DNA of 64,000 bases from Deuterostichococcus epilithicus (taxonomy: Eukaryota > Chlorophyta > Trebouxiophyceae > Prasiolales > Stichococcaceae), in contig JAVTLE010000003.1 in the NCBI GenBank assembly GCA_033439295.1, positions 1,798,001 to 1,862,000 on the forward strand. The letters run 5' to 3'. Made by a program: the position numbers and the translations under genes. Shown in pieces: positions 54,925 to 64,000 of the stretch (position 1 is its first letter; every line of letters begins with the position of its first letter). The notes below the pieces were generated by a model. It was not told the origin of the DNA. It was given only the letters and a program-made list of their open reading frames with translations, and did no database searches.

Positions 54925-56522
54925 GTCGCGTGCCGCTCCTGCCAGATGGCAGACCCCATCCCTTCGCTGCTGCGGCCGTTCGCGGCGGCGCAATCAAGAC
55001 TGCCCCAGGGCGGCGGCACCAAAACCACAACAGCGGCACTCGCGCTGCGACAAGGCATCTCAATTTTTGACAAACAAGCATTGACAGATTCAGCTGGGAG
55101 GGGATGGGGACGTTTGGCCTCGTGCCGCAAAGCAGCATGGCGGACAGCCAGCGCGCTCCCCGCAAGACAAGCACCCACGACGCAGGCATGGGAGGGGAGC
55201 GTGCAGGCTCCATGATGAGCTTTTGGTTTGTTGTAGTCAGTTCGAATCGGTATTGATTTGCTGACACAGTACGGCGCCACCAAGACATATTGACCGCCCT
55301 GTGTACCACAAGAAGCCGCCACCAGAAGCGCTAACCCGTGGGCCGAGTTTTAAGAGGCTCGGTGGTGGCAGATTGTTCAGCCTGTACCATGCAAACTTGC
55401 TGCAAGGTCTCGATTGTGCCGCAGAAACCAGTTTGTAGAGTTCAGATACAAAGTGATCGGTTTGGAGTGTGACTTTTCACGTTGCTTGCGCCGCTGCGCT
55501 GCAGCGGTGCAATTTTTCAGCTTTGTTGCCGCATGAGCAACGCCTCGACGAGAAGATGGCTCAAGACCATGTAAACACCGCCATCCCAGCCCAGCCCAGT
55601 GTCCAACCGTTCCACTCTCGTGTACCACCCCTTCCAGACGGAGAAGTGTGTAAGAGAAAGGTTGCAGTCCCCTTGCGCCGCTTACCGCCATGACATTCCT
55701 CCTTCATCCTGGTCCGCTGCACCTGTGATATCCGTAAGAAGCTTCAACAAGCCACACAGTAGCCCCAAATTCGCTCTCTTGTTTCCTAAATTCGAATTTT
55801 CCTCGGGTGACGGCACAGTCTCGACATGATCAAGTCATGTCTCGCTCAGGGTTTTCGCTCGCGCGCCCCATCTGGGTCGCTGTGTAGCAGGCTCAGTCGG
55901 ACACCTTGAGCTTGCTATCGCGGGGCACGACTGCGCTGAGCTTCCTTCCGTCCCGCTAGCTAACGCCTCTCCGTTTGTCGCTGTGCTCATTTAGTGGCGT
56001 CAGCCCCTCCACGAACGGACCCCCAGTGGGGTACCCTGCACGGCCGGCCTTCGGCAGGAGCAGCCTCGGGCTCGGTGGTCGAATACGATACGATTGGCCT
56101 GTTTTATCGGCGAGAGCGTGCAGCGCAGCCCCACCTGCCGGCCTACAAAGAGGGCACCCTTAGCAGCTGCGTTACGCGAGCTCTGTCAGCAGACGAACCG
56201 GCAGCAGTCACAGCGCGTAGCAGAGCCTGTCGATTGCACGGATGCAGCATCCTTTGGGCTTCAGCTGAAGCCGGCCATCCGGTCAAAAAGAGGCGCACGT
56301 GCTTCTTGTGAAACGGTGCGTGTCGGCTTCCAAGCAGCCCGTCTGGGCCAGCCTCCACCACCGCCACCGCAGCGACCACCCCAATCCAGCCACGTTGGCG
56401 CCGCCCGCGCCGCGGGCGCCGGTCGTCCGTGGCCACAGCTGAATTGAACCAGACAGCCGGCGGACCCTGACAGCCAGCTGCCGTCGGTGCCTCAGCTTGC
56501 AGCCCGCCACGACTCTGCAGCG
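54925..56522. other. Intergenic region between two plus-strand genes
   Basis: About 1.6 kb. The stretch 56000-56450 has open plus-strand frames (for example around SVVEYDTIGLFYRRERA and ALRELCQQTNRQQSQRVAE), without a recognised domain or complete exon chain. It may be a missed small gene or the 5' leader of the hydrolase. Elsewhere nothing is seen. Confidence 0.3.
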
Positions 56523-59500
56523 ATGAGCAGCAATGCAGCGCCGGGCGCAGCGACGCCCAGAGCTCGCATCATCAAGTTCAAGGTGAGGCCCTAGCACCAT
56601 CCTCTCGTGCATCCTATTGTGCACCCAAGCGGGCTCCCCTGGCAGGCTGCGCCTTGCCACAAGCCGCTGCTGTCTGCTGTTCAGCACGGACTCAAAAGAT
56701 CTGGGCCTGCTGATCTTTCTCTGGGCAATGCGCTGCGCATTCAGCGGCCGCTTCCGTGCGCACCCATGGACGGATTGCAATTGTGCTGCGATCCAAATCA
56801 TCTCAGACACGACAGCCACGCCCCTCTGCAACCGATCCTGGCCCTCTACGTCGGCCATGAACGCATTCAGCTGCCCTCTTTTAACACAACATGGGTCGGC
56901 CGCCGCTGCATGCGCAGCTGCCGTCAATGAAGGAGCGCAAGCGGAAGCGCTCGGCGGTGTACAGCTCGGAGACGCTGGTGCGCAGCGTGCGCTTCATGCG
57001 CTACTGCCTCGTCTGCTCGGCGTCCCTCGTTCGCGCGGTGGTGCGCTTTCAGGCCCACGATTGTCCATGTGTCTCTGGCAGCCATGCACTGCTGCTGTCT
57101 TTTTGCGCTGATACCTGCCACCAAAATTCCCCTTGTAACCTCACAGAACAGCTCTGTCGACCCCGTTCCCTCACATTTGCTGTACTGCAGCCCTGCCGGC
57201 ATGTGTCATGAACTTGAGAGAGCTGACGGTCTCATCCAGTTGTGTAACATCCTACACTTTGACAGGCGCCGTGGGGCCTGGCGATGGCAGAGGTGGCGGC
57301 CATGCTGCTGCTGTACTTCGTGGTGGTCCCCGGGGCGCTGCTGGTGCGGCGCCCCGCTGACGGCTACCGCTACGCATTTGACCGCTCGCTGGAGGATGTA
57401 GTGGCGCTGTCGCTCACACGCGCACTGGCGGTCACGGTGGCGTACTTCTCCGGCGCCGGCGCCAAGCACCACAGGTGGGCGGGCGGAGCGACTGGGCGCG
57501 CAACCACCCAAGCGTGGCTCTGGAAAACTGCATTCCTGGCAGTCCAATCGATAGGCAATGGCGAGCGGCGACGCGATCGTGCTTGAGGGCCAACCACATG
57601 CTGCGGTTGGCCCTCTGATGAAGGTCAAGTTGCGTCGTGTGCGCAACAATTCACATTTTGCAACCCGTTTCTTCAGGCCCTACATGTGGACGGCGTATGC
57701 CTTTGCGGCGGTCGGCGCCCCCTTCGTGCTGGCAAAGCTGCTGGCATTCCGGTACCCGGTGCACTCTGCGGCGGTGGTGCTCGTGCTGCTCGTCAGCCTG
57801 GCCTTCAGCGGCCTGCACCTCACCGCTGCGCACAATGTAGTCCGCTGGGCGCGGCATCGTTCTGACATGGGCCTCGACGGCTTTGGCTACCCCTGGGAGG
57901 TGGGTTCTCACCCACAGTCAGAACTGCAATCAGAACTGCAACAAGCACCTCAGCGCTCGCGAGAGCTTCAGCATGCCAATGGCGGCAGGGCGCTGTGTGC
58001 AGGGCGCAGGCCAGCTGTGACATGACCCTCGACCTTACTGAGCCTGCTTGCCACTGGACGCTTCACCAGCGTGTCGTCCCTCGAGCCAGTACCCGGGGCC
58101 TAACCAAGGGCCCTGTGCGCCGTGCATGACGCCGTGCATCAGCTCCCGCAGGAAGGGGAGGAGGCATGGGTGATGCTGGGGCGCACCGGCGGGCTGGGGC
58201 CGTCCGGCGGCGGCGACGACTGGGCCCAGGACGTGTCGCCCCGCTCGCTTGCGGACACCGACTCGCATTTCATCGAGTGCGGCGCGCTCAGCGTGCACGT
58301 CAAGGAGGCGTCGCTGCCGGTGAGATCCAAATTCGGGGCAGCGACTGCTGAGCACCCTCAGAAGTTCCTGACAGGGGCGGCTCGCGAACCGTCAGTGAAT
58401 GAGGCGTTGACGACTGCGTCCTTATCGAGGCCTTTGCAGCAATACGCTGTGACGCTCTGTGCAATGAGGCAGCAATCGCGGTTTGTTTCTGCTGGCAGTC
58501 ACAACACAAAAACCCTGATGTTTTGTCGTCGTGTTGTCTGGCGCAGCCCGGTGAGGGGCGTGCCGATACCGGCGTGGTGCTCATACACGGCTATGGCAGC
58601 GGCGTCTTTGCCTGGCGTCACATCATGTGGCCACTGGCGCGCCAGTGCCGCTGCCGCGTCATTGCGTTCGACCGACCGGCGTTCGGTGCGCGCGCCTCCC
58701 CTTCTGGCTTGACTCGTCGGCAGGCAGCCTCGCAAGTTTTTTTGGTGCTTGGTTGTGGGGGTGGTCTTCTAACTCTCTGTGCCAGCTTGGCTCGTGCCAA
58801 ACTGGTTTGTGATGTCCTTCTGGCATGATGTAGACTTCGTCTGCACCCCCTGCCCTGTCAGCGCTTTCGTCTCCTGAAAATGCAGGCCTGACGTCGCGGC
58901 CGCGCCCTCCAGCGCGCGGCGACAGCCCCTACAGCCTGCGCTCGGCGGCGCGGCTGGCGCTTGCGCTGTCCAGCCAGCTGGGCCTCAAGCGGGTGGTGTT
59001 CGTGGGCCATGCTGACGGCGCCCTCGTCGCGCTGCTGGCGACGGCAATGGCCGCTGGCGCGCCGGTCGACTGGCCTGCGTCCGTCGCTGAGCCGCCTGCG
59101 GATAGCGACGACGACGGGGACCGCTCCTCGGGGTCGTCGGCCCTCGGCTCCTGGGGCGGCAGCGGCGACCAGCGGCCGAGCGCAACCGGCGGCGCCGACC
59201 TGGCGNCTTCGCGGCGGCNGACGGAGTCGGTGCTCAAGCGCGGCGGCAGCGGCGCCTGGCGCGGCGCGCAGCTCGCGCCGCTGGCGGAGCATGCGGAGCG
59301 GGACGTCGAGTCCGGGCTGCTGCTGCCGGCGCCATCGCGGCAGGGCAGCGGCGGCGCCGCGCAGGCGCCGCAGTCCGCGCACCGCGAGGCGGCAGAGCCG
59401 CTCCAGCGTACCTCGGCGGCGGCGCCGCCGTCGACGCTGGCGCCCAGCGTGTCGGCCGCGAACCTCAAGATGCGGGGCGCGGTGCCGGGCGGCGCGGTGC

Positions 59501-62134
59501 TGCTGACCTCTGGCGGCAGCGGCGGCAGCGGCATGCGGGCGGCGGCCGCCGCCGTCACCCTGCACTCGCGCACGGCCAGCATGTCGAGCGTCGCGGCCAG
59601 CGGCGGCGACAAGAGCAGCGGCGCCGGCACGGCGGGCAGCCCCCTCACGGTGCGTCAGTGTCCTTCGTTTCGCTGGCCCTACATGGTGCAGGTGGCGCTG
59701 TGATTAATCCGTCTCCAGCTCAGATGGCCCACAGGGAAACCTGGATCAGAGGCGTGCCTGGCAGCATAGCAGGTCAATGAGGCAGAGTAGCTCGGTGCGT
59801 GCAGCGCTTCCTGCCTGAACTTTTGCTGGCTAGCGACATGCCTGGAATTTGCTTGCCGCACTCTGCCAGGGCCGGCAACCGACCGCCTGCCCGGTGCGCC
59901 TCTGCAACAATGGCGCGGCTGCTGAACCCCCCTTTGCGTGCGTGCTCCCACAGGTGCTCGTGGTGCCGGGGGAGCCGTCCTCGGACAGCGCCACTGTGTC
60001 GGACGATTTCGCGGACGACTGCGGGCTGTACAGCCCGATGCTCAGCCCGCGGCAGCGAGGGGATGCGGCCTCGCGCGGGTCTTCAAGCGCTGAAGACCTG
60101 ACCATCGAGCTGACGTCGCCGACCGCCCGCTCCGCCGACCTCTTTGCGCCGCCGGCCCTGCAGCACACCCTGTCGCCTGCGCCCTCGTCAGGTTTGTGTT
60201 GCCGTTCGCCTCTTTTGTAGAAGCTGCAGGATACCGCTGTTCCATCCCCACCCACTGCTGTCGTGCCCCTGTCCCCTGTCAGGGGCAATCGCGCGCACAT
60301 ACACCATCACTGGCAGCAGTGCTCTTTGCAGATTGACACATGAAGCCAATGCAACCACCTGATGTGATGCTCACGCTTGGGTCACTGTCAAGAGCGCATT
60401 GGCGCACGGGCGCCCCAGTGGGGGAGTTGCGAGGGCTGCTGGCTGATGCGGGCAGCGGAAGATTGTTTGGTCTCGTTCAAATGTCTTTTCGTCCTCTCAT
60501 CTGAGTCCTCACTGTCGAGGGTATCATGTTGTGGACCAGGAGGCCCGGCGGACGAGTGGCGGGGACTGCTGACGGACGCGGGCGGCGGCGGTGGCCACTA
60601 CTTCGATACCGATGCCCCCCGGCCCGAGGCGCTGGGCCTGGCGCTGCTGCACCCCTCCATGGCGGGCGTGCTGGGGCCGTCCTTCACGCGCCTGCTCGCC
60701 AAGAGCAAGTGCGCCGCTTTGCAATCCGTTCCCTCCACTCGGATCAGGCCTGGCGCTAGTGCAGCCCGCTCCTCATGGCGGGCGTGCTGGATCCGTCCAC
60801 CATGCGCCTGTCCGCCAAGAGCGAGTGGTGCGTCAGTGCGACAGCCCTTTCAGACATACCTCCAGACTATCCTCTGAATCCGAGGCTCCAGCCACGCTCA
60901 AACCCTCAGCGCCACAAAGGGAGGCGGCAGGCCATCTTGCAGACTGCAGGATTATGCGTCAGCTCGCTGAGCCAGGGTTTTCAGTGCCCATCACCTGGCA
61001 CCGGCCCCACACCCAGCGTGCATGGCGGCGGCAGACCCTGGTGCCCTTTTGAATCCTCGACACCTCACTCGGACTCGCTCCCTGTGCAACTCGCAGGCTG
61101 GGGCGGCGCATGCTACGGCCGCTGTTGCGCAGTGAGGTTGGGGAGGTGTCCAACCGGCGCGCCTGGCATGAGCCGGCTAAGCTCACGGCGGAGGTGCTGG
61201 AGCACTACAAGCGCCCCCTGTGCGCCCGCAACTGGGACACCGCCCTCGTGGAGGTGCGGCCCATGATGTCCTGCCCCTGTTCCCGCCCAGGCGCCGCCCT
61301 CAGCAGCAGGCGCTGCAGCCTGCACGCATGCCCAATGCACTCCGGCACCCTTGCACGAGGCAGGGCGACATCAAACCGTCGTTCAATTTGACGCCTCATG
61401 TTGAGCGTATTGCTGGCTGCTTCCCATGCTCAGGGTATCTTGACATGCACCAACATGTCTGACGACTGACGCCATGCCTCACTCACACCGGCTGTCACGG
61501 GAGGGGTGACGGAGCAGCAGCTGGCTGGTTCACCAATTGTGCACAGACGCATTTCGCAGTATTGCATCTCTGAAGCGTCTGCACACCTGCTCCTGCCAGG
61601 TGAGCCGCCTGCCGCGGGAGGTCACTGAGCGGCAGCTGGCCGGGCTGTGCGGCGCCGCGGCGCGACTTCCTACTGCTGTCGCCACCGGCGCCTTCGACCG
61701 GGTGTCGCCCGCAGCTCGCGCATCTACGCTGGCGGCGGACCTGGGTGCTGCGCCGCCCGCAGTGCTGCCGGCGTGCGGCCACCTGAGCCACGAGGAGGCC
61801 CCCGAGGTGGGTCCCGCTGGCGGCGCAGTCGTGCTGTTGGTCGTCCTGTGCTGTCGGTCGCCCTGTGCGATCGGCGAGCCGCAGCGGCGCATCTCGATGC
61901 GCCACGAGGCGGCAAGCTGCCGCTGACGGGCGGAGATGGCTGTGCTGCTCTGGGAAATGTGCTGCACAGTCGACGCTCCCGTGAAGCCGGCAATCTTCGC
62001 CGTGATGGCCAGCGTTTGATGCGGCTTGCGTGCAACCGCAGGCACTGCTCAAGTTCTTGGTGGCTTTCGTGGATGGGTGCCTGGAGGACGCTCCTGTGGA
62101 AGGCGCGGACGCGCTGCAGTACACCGGCGGATGA
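56523..62134 (+). CDS. Plant-type membrane alpha/beta hydrolase
   Basis: It starts at 56523 with MSSNAAPGAATPRARIIKFK. Exons then give a basic stretch KERKRKRSAVYSSETLVRS and four hydrophobic segments (including MAEVAAMLLLYFVVVPGALL and HSAAVVLVLLVSLAFSGLHL). The hydrolase fold begins at FIECGALSVHVKEASLP and has VVLIHGYGSGVFAWRHIMW (oxyanion strand-loop), VIAFDRPAFG, LTSRPRPPARGDSPYSLRS and RVVFVGHADGALVALLA. After the elbow comes a long Gly/Ser-rich insert rich in Ser (58993-60200). Later exons give LRPLLRSEVGEVSNRRAWH, KLTAEVLEHYKRPLCARNW, and CGHLSHEEAPE with the catalytic His. It ends LLKFLVAFVDGCLED and YTGG at 62134. This order matches plant proteins of the At1g15490/At1g80280 type. 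Its elbow has Asp where most lipases have Ser (GHADGA). Its substrate is unknown. Two ambiguous bases lie at 59206 and 59219. Confidence 0.8.
60407..60466 (+). repeat. Exon-edge echo in alpha/beta hydrolase (copy of 60541-60600)
   Basis: The exon start coding PADEWRGLLTDAGGGGG has an upstream copy in the intron (CCCCAGTGGGGGAGTTGCGA and GGCTGCTGGCTGATGCGGG). Identity is about 75%. The reading frame of the real exon is not kept in the copy. Confidence 0.6.
60772..60832 (+). repeat. Exon-edge echo in alpha/beta hydrolase (copy of 60656-60718)
   Basis: The exon end coding MAGVLGPSFTRLLAKSK recurs about 117 bases on as MAGVLDPSTMRLSAKSE. The same exon thus has echoes on both sides, as in the PNPase S1 exon. 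Confidence 0.8.
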
Positions 62135-63163
62135 ACGATGCTGCAAGGGCCAGCGGCTCAGGCGGCAGCCTGCGCGCTGCGCCTCGACCGCTGACAGCTG
62201 CGCCATGTCGCTATGTGATGCAATTTCAGCTTGGAGCGCAGCTGGCGGGGCGGTCGCTGCGGTTCTGTGAAGCAGCGCCGGATGCAGTGGGTGGCAGGGT
62301 GCCGCGCAGCGGCATAAGATTCGTGAGGGTGGCTTGCACCTGCTGGCAATGCTGCTGAAACGGTGGCATGCATTTTATCCACATATGGATGGTGGTCGAG
62401 GGGGTTCATGTGCAGCGTGTTTGCGCGGTGCCAATGAGGTGCCTTGGCGGTTCTGGGGCAAGGCATGAGGGGACGGCTTCCCCAGCTGTAGTCGCTGGGA
62501 CTCATGCTCTCAGCTTGTTTGCACTCATCGTGTGTTTTGGCAGTTGCTCCACAACCTGGTTGGCCGCTAGTGGCTAATGCTTGCGCGGTGCGCGTGCGCG
62601 TGCAAGAACAATCGAGTTTGTGAACGCCAGATGCGATCTGTTCACCGATGCGATCTGCCTTCAGCTCAGTCGCTGTTGGTACGCATTTCCTGCAAATGTC
62701 TGCGCAGCTGCCCCCCGCACGGTACCCATAATTGTCGTCGTCAGTGACGAGCGCAACCTGCAACACAACTACAACTTCATCTTGATCCTATAGTCATGCT
62801 CAGGACTTTGCACTACACTTTGCAGCGTTCTTTGAGCTACGTTTGCAAACATACATAATTCCGTTTACTGGCGACACTGGTGCCGTGAAGCATCGTCGAG
62901 CAATCACCCGTCGACAACCTTCAGCCCGTCAGTGTAGCGGTTGTCTGGTGTGTTCTTGAAATCGCGTGAGATATTGATACGAAATAAAGCGATACAGCAC
63001 GCAAAACAGTCGCTGCACAACAGGCGTCGCTATCTGCCGCCGAGGCGCGGCTGCCTGTCATTTAAAGCAACGCAGCGCAACCAGCACACTCGTGCAAAGA
63101 CACAGACACGGATCAAAATCCTTTGAGTGGATCAGCTTTTGCGCAACGATCTGTGTAGGAGGC
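62135..63163. promoter_or_regulatory. Intergenic region before the carrier gene
   Basis: About 1 kb. The left part should be the hydrolase 3' UTR and the right part the promoter and leader of the carrier. The stretch 62760-63000 is more AT-rich than its surroundings. No exon is recognised. Confidence 0.35.
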
Positions 63164-64000
63164 ATGGCAGGTAGCGGCGGCAGCGGCGGCCATGCACACG
63201 CTGACTTGCAGGCAAAACCCAAGCCTCACAAGGTCGCCTCGGCACTATCCGGTAAGGGGGTCGCACACGGTTCTGTTTTCTTCCACGCCTTGCAATACCG
63301 CACCAGTGTCGATAACCGTTAATGCTGACACCCACAGGCGCAATGGCGGGCGCCGTCGTCAGCGCCTGCGTGCAGCCGCTGGATGTGCTGCGGACGCGCA
63401 TGCAGGCGGACGCCGCGGCGGGCAGGCTGCAGGGCTCGATCCCCACGCTCCGGATGCTGCTTCGAGACGCTGGCGCACGGTGAGCTGGAGCAGTCACACG
63501 TTTGCATCGCATCAGCCGGACCCCTCAACCAAATGTCTCTCAGAATGATTGCACACAGCGCCCTTCGCGTCATGGCTCGTGAATGCATTGGTGTGCTGCA
63601 CTGCACAATCGAAAGAAAACCATGATCCCCTCCTTTTCACCCTCAAATGGATCTGGGCTCTCAGCAGCGCGCCAACATCAATGCCGCCGCCGGCGCAGGG
63701 GCATGTGGCGGGGGACAGGCCCGACGGTGTGGCGCCTGAGCCTGGGTGCGGGGTTGCACTTCACTGCACTCGATGCGCTGAAGGGCGCGGCGGAGGCGCG
63801 GAGGCCGGACGGCAAGATGACGGCGACGGACGCTTTCCTTGTCGGCGGCCTGTCGCGGGCGGTGGCGGCCACGGCGCTGTGCCCTGTGACACTGGTGCGG
63901 CTCCAGGTCTTCAGGCACAGAGTCCGCGAATGTGACAACTTGCCCTGCCAGTTAGTGCGCCTGTGAGGGACATGCATGTCAGTGCGCCTGTGAGGGACAT
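63164..64000 (+). CDS. SLC25A38-like mitochondrial carrier (partial)
   Basis: SLC25A38/Hem25 carriers bring glycine into mitochondria for haem synthesis. Exon 1 (63164-63251) starts MAGSGGSGGHAHADLQAKP. Exon 2 (63338-63479) has GAMAGAVVSACVQPLDVLRT with carrier signature PLDVLRTR, then GSIPTLRMLLRDAG. Exon 3 (from 63699) has GMWRGTGPTVWRLSLGAGLH, KMTATDAFLVGGLSRAVAA and TALCPVTLVR. Exons join in frame (88 + 142 nt, split codons). In the second repeat the usual Pro-x-Asp/Glu becomes Pro-Val-Thr, which is typical of SLC25A38 (PITVIKTR in the human protein) and sets it apart from most carriers. The third repeat lies beyond the right edge. The carrier family is certain. The glycine-carrier assignment is good but from memory of the motif. 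Confidence 0.75.
63954..64000. repeat. Direct repeat at the right window edge
   Basis: A 20-base unit, AGTGCGCCTGTGAGGGACAT, occurs twice with a 7-base spacer (period 27) and may continue past the edge. It lies in, or just after, the carrier's third exon, probably in an intron. It may be a tandem minisatellite. Confidence 0.85.

Noticed and set aside
58858-59648. Long minus-strand open frames over 200 codons
   Set aside because: They lie opposite the Gly/Ser-rich insert of the alpha/beta hydrolase and read as Arg/Ala/Pro-rich shadow sequence. They also cross two ambiguous bases.
9413-60832. Echo copies considered as mobile elements or retrocopies
   Set aside because: They include intron splice sites, stay next to their source, keep orientation, and have no terminal repeats or poly-A tails. 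Local tandem duplication fits better.
63954-64000. Edge repeat considered as a CRISPR-like array
   Set aside because: Only two units with a 7-base spacer, in a eukaryotic gene. A simple tandem duplication explains it.

Overview
This window reads as nuclear DNA of a green alga (Chlorophyta), most likely a Chlorella-like trebouxiophyte. The evidence is GC-rich coding DNA, genes cut into many short exons by GT-AG introns of roughly 80-400 bases, plant-type families (plastid PNPase, a HISN7-type histidinol-phosphatase, GCN2, an HVA22/REEP protein, a plant-type alpha/beta hydrolase) and short TTTAGGG-like interstitial repeats. No prokaryotic, viral or organellar block is seen. Lineage is inferred from gene content and composition, not from a marker gene.

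Layout, left to right: GCN2 eIF2-alpha kinase N-terminal half (minus, cut by the left edge); a small SVIP-like p97/VCP-interacting protein (plus); a PLOD-type Golgi/ER glycosyltransferase (minus); plastid histidinol-phosphatase (plus); an unrecognised conserved-looking protein (minus); a membrane-anchored RAF/TKL-like protein kinase (minus); PP2A B55 regulatory subunit (plus); acetyl-CoA synthetase in about 19 exons (minus); GH27 alpha-galactosidase (plus); HVA22/REEP (minus); polynucleotide phosphorylase (plus); TM9/nonaspanin (minus); a 447-residue orphan protein (plus); a plant-type membrane alpha/beta hydrolase (plus); and the start of an SLC25A38-like mitochondrial glycine carrier (plus, cut by the right edge). 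Most genes alternate strand, so the spaces are either shared divergent promoters (for example 1709-2080, 4805-5391, 15744-16569, 30488-31361, 36418-37019) or short convergent 3' ends (2635-2804, 34335-34872, 44689-45188). The genes are housekeeping functions and do not form a pathway cluster. Exon chains were assembled by eye from splice signals, conserved motifs and frame, so outer limits are firmer than some inner exon edges.

The most unusual signal is a recurring one. Introns next to exons repeatedly carry a diverged partial copy of the neighbouring exon edge, often with its splice acceptor or donor. I call these 'exon-edge echoes'. At least a dozen are visible in seven unrelated genes (the unrecognised gene, the kinase, acetyl-CoA synthetase, alpha-galactosidase, PNPase, TM9 and the alpha/beta hydrolase). 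They suggest that local tandem duplication is a routine way in which introns grow, or are born, in this genome.
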